A stretch of 64,000 nucleotides of DNA from Orobanche coerulescens (Eukaryota; Streptophyta; Magnoliopsida; Lamiales; Orobanchaceae). Each line of letters starts with the position of its first letter. The first letter of the stretch is position 1. The position numbers and the translations under genes were made by a program. The notes under the pieces were generated by a model. That model was given only the letters and a program-made list of their open reading frames with translations. It was not told the origin of the DNA and searched no databases. Of this stretch, positions 46,516 through 58,760 are shown one piece after another. The stretch is taken from the NCBI GenBank assembly GCA_033398695.1, contig CM065809.1, forward strand, positions 177,992,501 through 178,056,500. Reading direction: 5' to 3'.

Positions 46516-48555
46516 TGTAATATCCGTAACTTTCCATTTTTAGCAGTTTCCATTTTTGGTGTATGTCTATTTTATCGACTCGATTGTAACCGTTTCGACA
46601 TTGTGAATCTACTTTATTCTTAGAGTTTTTCCATTTGGACGAGTTTTGGTGATGTTTTCACGTGATTTCGTTTTATGATATGTTTTGCCGTATGAACGTT
46701 CGATTCTCGTAAAACTCGTTCGTTTTCATTGTTTCTTGGTTTGTACAAGTTCGTATGATTGAGTTGGTCGTGTGGAGACTTTCGGTTCGTTGATCCGACG
46801 TCGTTTCGTGATTTTCGGTCACTTGGGCCATTTTTGTAATTTCCTAATAGTTTAGGGAATATCATTTTCGTTGTCGCATTACGGACCCTCCGGTGGTCGG
46901 AATTAGATTTTCTTTCAGCGCTTAGCTCCGTCGTCTTGTATGCTTCGTGTTTATATTTCTGGATTCTGGCCTCGTCATGCGTTTCGTGTATTGTACCTTC
47001 GACAGCAGCGTACTGCTGATGTGAGCAGCAGTACTGAACTGCTGCGTAGGTAGCGCACGCTACTCCTGTTACCTTGCGTGCGCTACCGATGTGCAGTTAG
47101 CGTACGCTAACTCGCTATTGTTAGCGTACGCTAGCGAATGGTAGCGATAGCTCTTTGGGACGATCACAGATCCGTTAGCGCGCGCTATATATGACGATTA
47201 GCGTGCGCTAACTTCACATTTATATATATCAGGCGATTCGTAACGTCGCTTTTCATTCCTTTTCTCTCGTTTCTTCTTCGGGCGACGCAGAGGGCGAATT
47301 CCTTCAGCTTCCATCCGAGAATTTTTCGTGTTCCACTACTGTAGAGTCGAGCTATCATATCATAATCAGCATAGTCACCCTTCATCAGCCGAATTCAAGG
47401 TATTTCCTCAGGAACCCGAACTTTGGCGAATTTGGGAGTTTTTCGGGATTCTAGGGATTTGTTCCGAATTGTTCAATTATGTTACGATGTTCCTTACCGA
47501 TTGTTGTTATTGAATGATTCCAAATCTAATTTCCTTGATTTTAATCCGTGAATTATCAATACGGGGAGATTTTGCGTAAACCCTCGCCCGTATCAATTGA
47601 TCGTTCATTGTCGTAGCATTTAATCGTGGTTTTGGGAGTATTCCTTTCGGTTATTGATGTCCGTTGGGACTGAGTTATGCTAATTCTTCGTTTAGGATCT
47701 GTCGTTTTCCATTCGGATCGTCCGTAGTCGATTTTCACTACCGATTATTCAAGAATGTCTCAAAGGCAAGTACTTTACATTTGTTTACATGTTCTAGTAT
47801 TTGAATTATGGCTTTATCGTGGTTGTTGTGGATGGATATGTGTATGTTCACCTAGGGACGGTCCGACGGGGCCTCTAGGGATACGCATTGTCGTGAGTGT
47901 GCGTATCGCGAACTGTGGTTAGCCACCCAGGGATGTCCGACGGGGCTCTGCGGGGTACGGTGGCCGTGAGTCTCGTACCAACGGTTAACTTTGAATTGTG
48001 ATTTGTTGGAGATAATGTGTTTTGTGATTGTACATTGTAAATATTCCGGAATATAAAATGTTTTATAAAATGATTTTTGGCGCATATATTCATCTGATTA
48101 GAATGTAGTTCAAATGGATTGTACTTGCACTAGCAGTTGTCGCTAACCCCTTAAATGGGGGAAATACTTTTTGTATTTCAGGTATCGATCGTGGGGACAA
48201 GCGAGCACTCGAGCCGTATGAGGATGATGGACGAGCATGATACTGTCCAGTAGTTGATTATTGGTGTTCTGTCTGTCGGTTATTATTGATGTCTTGTTTT
48301 GGGATTTCTGTATTATAAAATTGGTTTAAGTACTCGAGTACTTCTTGTTTGAATTTGTTAATGTTGTGTTCCCGTTTTGGGAAATGGATTGATGTCAGAT
48401 TTTATTTGTCGGTTTCTAGTCTTTTATTTGAATTGTCGTTTTATTGATGATTGTATGTCATTATCGAATGTCTTGTTGGTACGTTAGCCTGGTGGATTCC
48501 ACAATGTGGGGTCCACGACGCTGTAATATGCCCCGATCGTCTTGGGGGTGTTACA
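46516..48555 (+). repeat. 5' LTR of the gypsy element
   Basis: It begins TGTAATATCCGTAACTTTCC, identical to the start of the copy at 63222, and ends GGGTGTTACA just before the primer-binding site. U3 contains a TTAGCG palindrome array (47040-47215) and a TATA box at 47220-47229. A duplicated block with TCCGACGGGG lies at 47850-47990. Confidence 0.9.
47040..47229 (+). promoter_or_regulatory. TTAGCG palindrome array and TATA box, 5' LTR
   Basis: About seven copies of TAGCGCACGCTA, TTAGCGTACGCTAA and TTAGCGCGCGCTAT occupy 180 bp. The last copy ends ~10 bp before TATATATA (47221-47228). The position implies an upstream activating or structural element of the LTR promoter. Confidence 0.65.
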
Positions 48556-49314
48556 GAATATGATATCAGAGCTTAGGTTTATGGATACATAGGCTGTCGG
48601 TTGTTTGGGTCTAGTCAAGTGTCGTATTTGGGACAGTATCACTGATATGCCATCATCTCTGTACGCCGGTGCTCGTAAGTTTTTCCTAACTTGACTTGTT
48701 TCACCGTCCTGTTCTATTCTTGTCTTAGTATCTTGTTGCGTTTTGCGTTTGAATTGTACTCACCCGCTACTTCTTCAAAATTCCTGCTGGTAGAGGACGC
48801 GGACGCGGTAGGGGATGTGGCGCAGCCGGTGGGGCGGCCATGTCCGATAACTCGGGAAACGATTCGGCTATGCCTTCTTTGTTGAACAGTGTCCCGCTTA
48901 GTTCCGGGGGTAAGCAGGACCAGTCTGCTAGCTCCGGTAATGCTCATGAGGATGTTGGAGTGGCGAATATTTTACAGCAAGTGGCGAACCAGATGACGCT
49001 ACTGACGCAGGCCGTTTTTGTAATATCCGGAATTTCTACTACTGTTGTTTGATATTATTTTATTCGAGTTATATTGTACAGCGTGGAATCTGTACAGTAG
49101 GAATAAAATAAATAAAGGACTGAGATGTCAGTATCGGTATAATTGTCGTATTCGGTCGTGATTACATTTGAGGATATCGTGTATCGAGTTATCGTATACG
49201 ATATAGAGTATATCGTATAAGAATATTATTCGATTCAGTATATGTATTCGGTAAGTGTATATGTGTTTTCGGTATGTCGAGACAGTGTATGATTGGAAAT
49301 GGCTAAGTATAACA

Positions 49315-49837
49315 TTATTAGCGCACGCTAATAATCATGAGTAGCGCACGCTATCGTGCGTGATTAGCGCCACGCTACGGATATAAGATAACGCACGCTA
49401 ATACAAATCCGATCGGAAGGAATCTATGCGTGGACCGTGCCACTTTCGGCGCACGTTCGATAAGTCAACGAATGTTGTAATGTAGTGTTAGCGCACGCTA
49501 ATGCATGTTGATTAGCGCCACGCTAACTATATATCGGTCAACAGGAATCTTGGCTTTATTGGTTGATTTCGGTGGTGGGGTCACGAGCATCTTCGTGGTA
49601 GGTGTAGACAGTAGCAAGTCAATCGGTATTAGCGCACGCTAAGGTAAATGACTTGCGACGCTAGGCAGATGTTTTACGTACGTTAATGCATGGGCATTAC
49701 GTCGTAAGCTAGTTCTGAAGCAAGGCGGAGCCTCTGGCTGATAGCGCACGCTAACAAATTCAGTTAGCGCACGCTAAGGCGGTAGCGCACGCTAAACATG
49801 AGATGTTAGCGCACGCTAATAATGAATATTATAAAAA
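49315..49837 (+). promoter_or_regulatory. Large TTAGCG palindrome array and TATA box, nested 5' LTR
   Basis: At least twelve copies of TTAGCGCACGCTAA or close variants lie in ~510 bp, some in pairs 10-20 bp apart. A TACGTACGTTAATGC/GCATTACGT inverted pair sits in the middle. The array ends at TATAAAAA (49830-49837), which is followed by a GA-rich leader. A smaller group of four copies recurs at 50500-50585, downstream of the presumed start. Confidence 0.7.
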
Positions 49838-51389
49838 GGGACAGAAGGGTGTTATGAAGCATTTCGTCCATTCCTTCCTTGCAACCGAGAGAGAGAGTTT
49901 TTAGAAAGAGGTTTGAGGTCTCAAACACTGAGAGATGGTGATCTTTAACAAGATTAAGATGGAGAGCATGGATTCAAGCCTTGTCCTTCAAGTTGTTCAT
50001 GATTCTTTGGATGGAGTTCTAATGTTCTTCTTTTTGGTTCATCTAAACCAGGTAATCTTCGCATTCCTTCGTTAGTGGTTCATTTTTCTTGGATGATTTC
50101 ATGCAAGGAGCATGTTGGATAATCATATGATGATGTTATATGAGATTCAATGGAATTTTGATAAGAGTTTCGGATGTTAGTTAAGATTCTTCATACCATA
50201 AGGATGTTGATTCATTTAACCCGATCTAAGAAGGATTTCAGAATCTTGGTAATTATATTGGTCGATGTAGATGAGATGAATCATGATACTAGGTTGAATT
50301 CCAGCTTTAGCATGATATGATCCTTGTTATCGAGTCGGTTTGATTATTGAGGTTGTTATTGATATATGGACATTGACATGATCATTGTGATAATTATGGG
50401 TCGTTTATCTTCAAGAGATATGGGGATTTATGTCTCCCTTCATTCGGATTCGTAGTCGCAAGATGTGAGTCGATGTTTGGAATGCATGCCATCAGACAAA
50501 GACAGCGCACGCTAAGCTTACGGCTAGCGCACGCTAACGGACAACTTAGCGCACGCTACGTTATGCGTTTAACGTGCGCTAAGTAGGCGACGATGCGATA
50601 TTTTTGTGTTTTGATTATGAATTCGTGATGGTTTGATTTGGTTTGTTACATTGCGTTTATTCGAGGTTGTGTTGAACCGTTGAGTTCGATTGGTTAGTTT
50701 TGTCGGTTGTTGATTGTTATCGGATATGTGTTATTTGATTTCTTCGATAGGTTGAGATTATTGATCGGTGATTATAACCAGATATTGCGGTTGTGTTCGA
50801 GTATGTCCATTGTATTGCTTTTGATCGGGGATGAGGAGCTCGTAGACAAAGGTAGTGTGTTCGGCAGCAGCTTCGCGGTATCGGTATCGAGGCAAGTTAT
50901 TACTTGCGCAGTTATAATATTTAATGAATGGTTTTGATTTCATTTCGCTTATAATGCATATAGCGATGATTATTATTGTGAACTCGGGTATTCGGATCGC
51001 ATATCGTTCTTTCGATTAGGAGGTAAATCATAATGTATATGCTTTATCTCGCTTATTGGTATGTTCGAGTATCGAGGTTACATTATGGTAAAGACGAGGA
51101 TATGAGTATCTATAGTTCATTGTACGTTTGGAACGCCGAGCATTGAGGATAATCGTCGGTGATGATTGGACATCGAGGTTGCTCCCGAAGGACTCGGGCA
51201 AGTATTCCATATTGATTATGGTTTAATGTTATTTATTTTGGTCTCGTACACTTTCTTTCATGTTGTTGAACATGAAGTCGTCCTAGTAAATTTTCATGTT
51301 GTCGTGCATGTTATGTTGTTCATGTTGATGAACGTGTTGATTTGCATATGTGTATGCATATTGTGTTGTTTATGTTGTGTAAATAATCC

Positions 51390-51715
51390 GATGGGATTAT
51401 GAGGATCTATGCTGAGGGCGCTGGATCGAATGTCCATCATGTGTTGGTTCGACGGGATCATCATGAGGATCTATGCTGAGGGCGCTGGATCGTTGGGACG
51501 GAGTTTTCCACCATGCGTTGGTTCGACGGGATCATCATGGGGATCTATGCCGAGGGCCTGGATCGTTGGATTACGAGATTGTGTTGATGGAATCTTGTGA
51601 ATTCGCATCATTGATTGTATCATATGTTGTTGTTCATATGTGTATTGTTAGTTATCCACCTTATGTTGATCGATAGGATCAACAAAGGGATCTATCTTTG
51701 AGGCGCTGGATCGTC
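51390..51715 (+). repeat. Tandem ~65-75-bp block in nested 5' LTR
   Basis: Units built on GGGATCATCATGAGGATCTAT, a GAGGGCGCTGGATCG word and a TTGGTTCGAC word occur three times, plus a fourth diverged unit near 51676. The same block recurs at 57470-57795 in the other LTR. Confidence 0.75.
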
Positions 51716-52684
51716 GGATTTCCATTGAGTATACATGATTGATATTCTTTGTGATCATATTGACGTGGTCATATGAGTATGCATTTGTAGGTCTTGTGTT
51801 AGGACCGTGTCCGTATTGCATTGATCTGATCTCGGATTAGACTGATATGATTGTCGTGGCACTTCATATCTCGAGGTATGTTCCATATTTCCTTGGTATT
51901 TGTCTTTGATGGAAAATCGGTTATCGTCTTGGGATTTGATGATGTTATTCGATGGATCGTATTGGTCGGTAATGGTATATTTCCGTATCGTGAGTTGGTG
52001 ATGACAGTTTGAGAATCTTGAGTATTGTTTGAGGTACAATACGTATATTATGTTCGAGTTTATTGGTTAATCGAGTACGGGATGTGAAATGTGATAATGG
52101 TTATTCGATGAGAATTTCTTGAGTAAGCAAAGTCATGGCGGTAAGATTACGTTGGTCGTATTCTTATGTTGTATTCTCATTGGTATGTTATTATTAATGT
52201 GATGTGAGCTTATCATTGTTGGATATTATGGTGACCGTCGTGGGATTTCTTTTTAGGTTCTCGGAGTATCGAGCTTGTAGCGGTCGTGAAGAGATGAGCT
52301 TCCCTGAGGATACCGGCTAGGACATGTTGTGTGCATTAAGTTTCTTGATTGGTTCTTGTATTCCATTGCTAGATTATCTTAATGGTTGGTCTTTTTCCAT
52401 TGCGTGAGTATTTTGAAATGCTCTTTTGGTATCTAGTAACCGAGGTTACTTTGGAAATCGTTTTCTAAACTTTTGAGTGTCAATTTGTTTGGCCTTGCGA
52501 TTTCAAAAGAGTTTTTACGACGGTTTTTGATAAATGGATTTTATATGTCTTTGTGAATTTTTAAAGATAGTACCGTCGTTGGCCTCTTGGGCATTTGTAA
52601 ATGTTTGCGAAAATTTCTTTTAGCCTTGTGGGTTCCATCTCGGGGCCCACGGCGTAATATTTCCGGTTAAATGCGGGGTGTTAC

Positions 52685-55100
52685 GAATATGGTATCAGAG
52701 ACTTAGGTTGAGAAAACCTAGGCATTTGGGTCGAGTTGGGTCGTGTTTTCGTTGCCTCATTCGAGTTGTCAATTGACAAATATTGGAGCCGTGAGTTTTT
52801 GTTGTTCACTCGGGCTTATGGGTTATGCGATTTGCCAGTGTAGTATTGGGGTTGTTATAAACTTTTCCAAACGGTGTTAAACGAGATTCTCTGGAATGAG
52901 ATGTATTGTGTTCTTGAGTCGAACTGACTTGGCAAAACGTGTTTTTTGAAAATATCCGTGTTGAGTATTTTCTAGAGTCGAGACATGTGCCAGTATCACG
53001 GGGAATCGTCGGCTTCACGATATGTAAGTATTTGGATTTTTGAATTTCATTGAGATTTATTGCCGTTCTAAGTTGATACGTTTTGAGATTCAGCAGATAT
53101 CATGCGTTACAGTATAAGGTAACAAAATTGGGACATGATTGATGAATGGAGAAACTATGATTTTGAAAATCAGTATGTCGATTAAATTTTGGAACGGAAT
53201 TGTGCATTGGGAGAAATATTGTGGATTGTTCAGGAGAACATGTAGTCATGTTAATTCATTTTATTATATATGAACCGCTTTTGAATATTTGAAAATGATA
53301 CTCTTCAAAATGAATGTCTTACGGACGTTTTACGGAAAATGATTTTGGGCCGAGACCCAATCAATTTTGAAATGGTTTTATAACTCAGGACTTGGGGTCC
53401 GAAAAGAGTTTTCTACTTTTTAAACTTCTTGTAATGTGGAATGAGATACGGCCGAGACCCTAACGTTTCAAAAGACCTTCTGTTTTCTAAAACTCCGAGA
53501 TTTGTAAAATACTTTACCAATCGTTTACCTATGTTATTTCCGCCTTTCGAGGCTCTGTTTACTCGTTCAAATGGAACCTCTCGGGAAGTCTTTCGCCGTG
53601 TTTGATTTGCTTGATTTGTTTCAACGTTTTGTCATATCATATTTGAGGTGATCCAGGATGGGTAAATGGTTGACGATACGGGTCATGTGTGGAAAAGGAG
53701 TTTTTATTGGAGTCTATATATTGAGGTTTTGGAACTCGATCGTGTGGTCTTCCCGATGGAATATCGGTGGATATTGGTGACAAGGAATCGATATACGGGA
53801 GTATGGATATGGACAAGCATTTGCATAAATTTCATTTTATTTAATCGTGTCTATTTGAAAAGAATTTTTATCGAGAACTTGGCACCAATGAGCCGATTTA
53901 ATTTTTAAAATTGATTTCGTGGTCTTACGAAAATTTATGTTTTGAGTTTTCAAACTCTTGAAAGAACTTTCGAAAATTGTCTTCGTGACAAGAATATATG
54001 ATTTCAAACTGGTATTGAAAATGTGATTGATGTACATACGCATTTAGTGCATCGGGCATATCATATCGATGGTACAAGGAAAAGAGATTCGAAGTTTAGT
54101 ATGGTAGATTGGTTATGCAAGGATGATCGGTTGATTGATCGATAAGAGAAATATCTTTGCGCGTTGTAGATTCATGTGCAGGATGTAATTTTGGAACTTT
54201 GGACTTTGTAAAACCGGGACATATGTGCTATGTGAGTCCATTGGTGCGGTAGTTGCGCAATCTTACCATAGTGATCTTTGAATGATTTCTTTGTAAGTGT
54301 AAATTTGGGGATGGTGATCCCATACTGGTGGTTTTGGATATTGAGTGGTCGTTCCCACTCCATGTATAATTAGGTATGTTCATCGATTTGTGATTGGTTG
54401 TTCGTGTGCCGAGGAATATGTTCGCCGGTTGGGTATGTTTATTGAGATCTACATGCGTGATTGATTTGTCGCTTTTAGAATGTTATTATTTCGTATATCC
54501 ATTTACGTGGTTGTGTTGATCGTGTTGGAGTTTATCGTGTGAAGGTATTCTCGATTTTCATTGATCATTCGTTGGTAATATTGGAGTTTATCACGTTGAT
54601 GATATTCTCGATTGTGTTTTGACCTCGGTTGGTCATATTGGAATTTATCATGTCGATGATAAATTCGGTTGATTGTTGATCATTATTGGTGATCATCGGC
54701 GTTCGGATTTTGTTGATGTTTCGGGATTCGTGTCGTTGTTTTGGGCGGTTGTTTCGTAGATATATTGTATATTATTCGTCTTATCGGGTGGGACTTGATT
54801 ATGTAATCGGGCGAGACAGGATTTGATTCGGGCGATTGTTTCATCCGAAGATGATCTATTTTGTTGAGACTCGTGGAATTGTGATCGTAGCGTATTGAGG
54901 CATGCAGTGAGACCGCTTGCTAGTATTTCAGAGATCGTCGACTGCGTATTTGTAAGTATGCTCTTTTGGTTATTCGGTGATGACGATAATTGATCGTTGT
55001 CGTGATGGTTTTGGGGATATTTTGGGTTGGAAGGTATGTTTGTTTGTTTTATGACGGATTGCAAGTTTCGAGGACGAAACTTATTTTAAGTGGTGTAGAA
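52685..55100 (+). other. Noncoding interior of the nested element
   Basis: It starts with the primer-binding site and ends with GACGAAACTTATTTTAAG and GTGTAGAA. No gag or pol motif is visible in any frame. Three ~65-bp repeats with TTGGAGTTTATC and GATATTCTCGATT lie at 54525-54690. Confidence 0.75.
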
Positions 55101-58100
55101 TGTAATATCCGGAATTTCTACTATCATTGTTTGATATTATTTTATTCGAGTTATATTATGCAGCGTGGAATGCATGCAGTAGGAATAAAATAAATAAAGG
55201 ACTGAGATGTCGATATCGGTATAATTGTCGTATCGGTCGACGCTACATTTGAGGATATCGTGTATCGTGTTATCGTACTTGATATAGAGTATATCGTATA
55301 AGAATATTATTGGATTCGTATATGTATTCGGTAAGTGTATATGTGTTTTCGGTATGTCGAGACAAAGTGTATGATTGAAATGGCTAAGTATAACAATATT
55401 AGCGAACCCTAATACACATGAGTAGCGCACGCTATAAATGCGAGATTAGCGCACGCTACGGATATAAGATAATGCACGCTAATACAGTCCGATCGGAAGG
55501 AATCTATGCGTGGACCAGGCCACTTTCGGCGCACGTTCTGATAAGTCAACGGATGTTGTAATGTAGTGTTAGCGCACGCTAATGCATGTTGATTAGCGCA
55601 CGCAAACTATATATCGGTCAACAGGGAATCTTGGCTTTATTGGTTGATTTCGGCTGGTGGGGTCACGAGCATCTTCGTGGTAGGTGTAGACTGTAGCAAG
55701 TCAATCGTATTAGCGCACGCTAAGGTAAATGACTTGCGTACGCTAGGCAGGATGTTTTACGTACGTTAATGCATGGGCATTACGTACGTAAGCTAGTTTA
55801 CGAAGCAAGGCAGTAGCCTCTGGGCTTCGATAGCGCACGCTAACAAAGTCAGTTAGCGCACGCTAAGGCGGTAGCGCACGCTAAACATGAGATGTTAGCG
55901 CACGCTAATAATGAATATTATAAAAAGGGACGAAGGGTGTTATGAAGCATTTCGTCCATTCCTTCCTTGCAACCGAGAGAGAGAGTTTTAGAAAGAGGTT
56001 TGAGGTCTCAAACACTGAGAGATGGTGATCTTTAACAAGATTAAGATGGAGAGCATGGATTCAAGCCTTGTCCTTCAAGTTGTTCATGATTCTTTGGATG
56101 GAGTTCTAATGTTCTTCTTTTTGGTTCATCTAAACCAGGTAATCTTCGCATTCCTTCGTTAGTGGTTCATTTTTCTTGGATGATTTCATGCAAGGAGCAT
56201 GTTGGATAATCATATGAAGATGTTATATGAGATTGATGGAATTTTGATAAGAGTTTCGGATGTTAGTTAAGATTCTTCATACCATAAGGATGTTGATTCA
56301 TTTAACCCGATCTAAGAAGGATTTCAATCTTGGTAATTATATTGGTCGATTTAGATGAGATGAATCATGATACTAGGTTGAATTCAGTTAGCATGATATG
56401 ATCCTTGTTATCGAGTCGGTTTGATTATTGAGGTTGTTATTGATATATGGACATTGACATGATCATTGTGATAATTATGGGGTCGTTTATCTTCAAGAGA
56501 TATGGGGATTTATGTCTCCCTTCATTCGGATTCGTAGTCGCAAGATGTGAGTCGATGTTTGGAATGCATGCCATCAGACATTAGCGCACGCTAAGCTTAC
56601 TGCTAGCGCACGCTAACGGGACAACTTAGCGCACGCTACGTTATGCGTTTAACGTGCGCTAAGTAGGCAGACAGTGCAGTATTTTTGTGTTTTGATTATG
56701 AATTCGTGATGGTTTGATTTGGTTTGTTCTGACTGCGTTTATTCGAGGTTGTGTTGAACCGTTGAGTTCGATTGGTTAGTTTTGTCGGTTGTTGATTGTT
56801 ATCGGATATGTGTTATTTGATTTCTTCGATAGGTTGAGATTATTGATCGGTGATTATAACCAGATATTGCGGTTGTGTTCGAGTATGTCCATTGTATTGC
56901 TTTTGATCGGGGATGAGGAGCTCGTAGACAAAGGCAGTGTGTTCGGCAGCAGCTTCGCGGTATCGGTATCGAGGCAAGTTATTACTTGCGCAGTTATAAT
57001 ATTTAATGAATGATTTCAGTTTCATTTCGTTTATAATGCATATAGCGATGATTATTATTGTGAACTCGGTATTCGGATCGCATATCGTTCTTTCGATTAG
57101 GGAGGTAAATCATAATGTATATGCTTTATCTCGATTATTGGTATGTTCGAGTATCGAGGTTACATTATGGTAAAGACGAGGATATGAGTATCTATAGTTC
57201 ATTATGCGTTTGGAGCCGAGCATTGAGGATAATCGTCGGTGATGATTGGACATCGAGGTTGCTCCCGAAGGACTCGGGGCAAGTATTCCATATTGATTAT
57301 GGTTTAATGTTATTTATTTTGGTCTCGTACACTTTCTTTCATGTTGTTGAACATGAAGTCGTCTAGTAAATTTTCATGTTGTCGTGCATGTTATGTTGTT
57401 CATGTTGATGAACGTGTTGATTTGCATATGTGTATGCATATTGTGTTGTTTATGTTGTGTAAATAATCCGATGGGATTATGAGGATCTATCTTGCCGAGG
57501 GCTGGATCGAATGTCCATCATGCATTGGTTCGACGGGATCATCATGAGGATCTATCTTGAAGGGCGCGGATCGTTGGGACAGTTTTCCACCATGCGTTGG
57601 TTCGACGGGATCATCATGGGGATCTATCTTTGAGGCGCCGGATCGTTGGATTACCGGTATTGTGTTGATGGAATCTTGTGAATTCGCATCATTGATTGTA
57701 TCATATGTTGTTGTTCATATGTGTATTGTTAGTTATCCACCTTATGTTGATCGATAGGATCAACAAAGGGATCTATCTTTGAGGGCGCTGATCGGATTTC
57801 CATTGAGTATACATGATTGATATTGCTGTGATCATATTGACGTGGTCATATGAGTATGCATTTGTAGGTCTTGTGTTAGGACCGTGTCCGTATTGCATTG
57901 ATCTGATCTCGGATTAGACTGATATGATTGTCGTGGCACTTCATATCTCGAGGTATGTTCCATATTTCCTTGGTATTTGTCTTTGATGGAAAATCGGTTA
58001 TCGTCTTGGGATTTGATGATGTTATTCGATGGATCGTATTGGTCGGTAATGGTATATTTCCATATCGTGAGTTGGTGATGACAGTTTGAGAATCTTGAGT

Positions 58101-58760
58101 ATTGTTTGAGGTACAATACAGATATTATGTTCGAGTTTATTGGTTAATCGAGTACAAGATGTGAAATGTGATAATGGTTATTCGATGAGAATTTCTTGAG
58201 TAAGCAAAGTCATGGCGGTAAGATTACGTTGGTCGTATTCTTATGTTGTATTCTCATTGGTATGTTATTATTAATGTGATGTGATTATCATTGTTGGATA
58301 TTATGGTGACCCGTCGTGGGATTTCTTTTTAGGTTCTCGGAGTATCGAGCTTGTAGCGGTCGTGAAGAGATGAGCTTCCGGAGGATCTTGGCTAGGACAT
58401 GTTGTGTGCATTGAGTTTCTTGATTGGTTCTTGTATTCCATGCTAGATTATCTTAATGGTTGGTCTTTTCATTGCGTGAGTATTTTGAAATGCTCTTTTG
58501 GTATCTAGTGCTTGAGGTTACTTTGGAAATCGTTTTCTAAACTTTTGAGTGTCAATTTGTTTGGCCTTGCGATTTCAAAAGAGTTTTTCTGACGGTTTTG
58601 ATAAATGGATTTTATATGTCTTTGTGAATTTTTAAAGATAGTACCGTCGTTGGCCTCTTGGGCATTTGTAAATGTTTGCGAAAATTTCTTTTAGCCTTGT
58701 GGGTTCCATCTCGGGGCCCACGGCGCTGTAATATTTCCGGTTAAATATGGGGGTGTTACA
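55101..58760 (+). repeat. 3' LTR of the nested element
   Basis: It begins TGTAATATCCGG and ends GGGTGTTACA, followed directly by the GTTTT duplication and the resumed gag frame. Arrays lie at 55398-55912 and 56578-56664, with TATAAAAA at 55919-55926. Confidence 0.93.
55398..55926 (+). promoter_or_regulatory. TTAGCG palindrome array and TATA box, nested 3' LTR
   Basis: The counterpart of 49315-49837, with the same order of palindromes. Several units that are imperfect in the other LTR are perfect here (for example TTAGCGCACGCTACGG versus TTAGCGCCACGCTACGG). Confidence 0.7.

Larger units (their letters stand above)
49019..52684 (+). repeat. 5' LTR of the nested element
   Basis: It is collinear with 55101-58760 throughout. 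It contains palindrome arrays at 49315-49825 and 50500-50585, a TATA box at 49830-49837, and a ~70-bp tandem block at 51390-51715. Its last base appears missing (TTAC then GAAT, where TTACA would be expected). Confidence 0.93.
49019..58760 (+). mobile_element. Nested LARD-like LTR retrotransposon (noncoding)
   Basis: It is inserted in the gag of the outer gypsy element with a perfect GTTTT duplication (49014-49018 and 58761-58765). The LTRs are 49019-52684 and 55101-58760, about 3.66 kb each. The interior is only ~2.4 kb, with no gag or pol domain. A primer-binding site TGGTATCAGAG follows the 5' LTR (52690-52700). CGAGGACGAAACTT and a poor purine tract precede the 3' LTR. LTR ends (TGTAATATCCGG ... 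GGGTGTTAC) and the GGACGAAACTT motif resemble those of the outer element, so it probably uses proteins of Tekay-like relatives. Confidence 0.92.

Noticed and set aside
50707..50937. Small open frames repeated in both nested LTRs (50707-50937 and 56789-57013)
   Set aside because: They recur only because the LTRs are copies; no domain, and the flanking sequence is LTR leader DNA.
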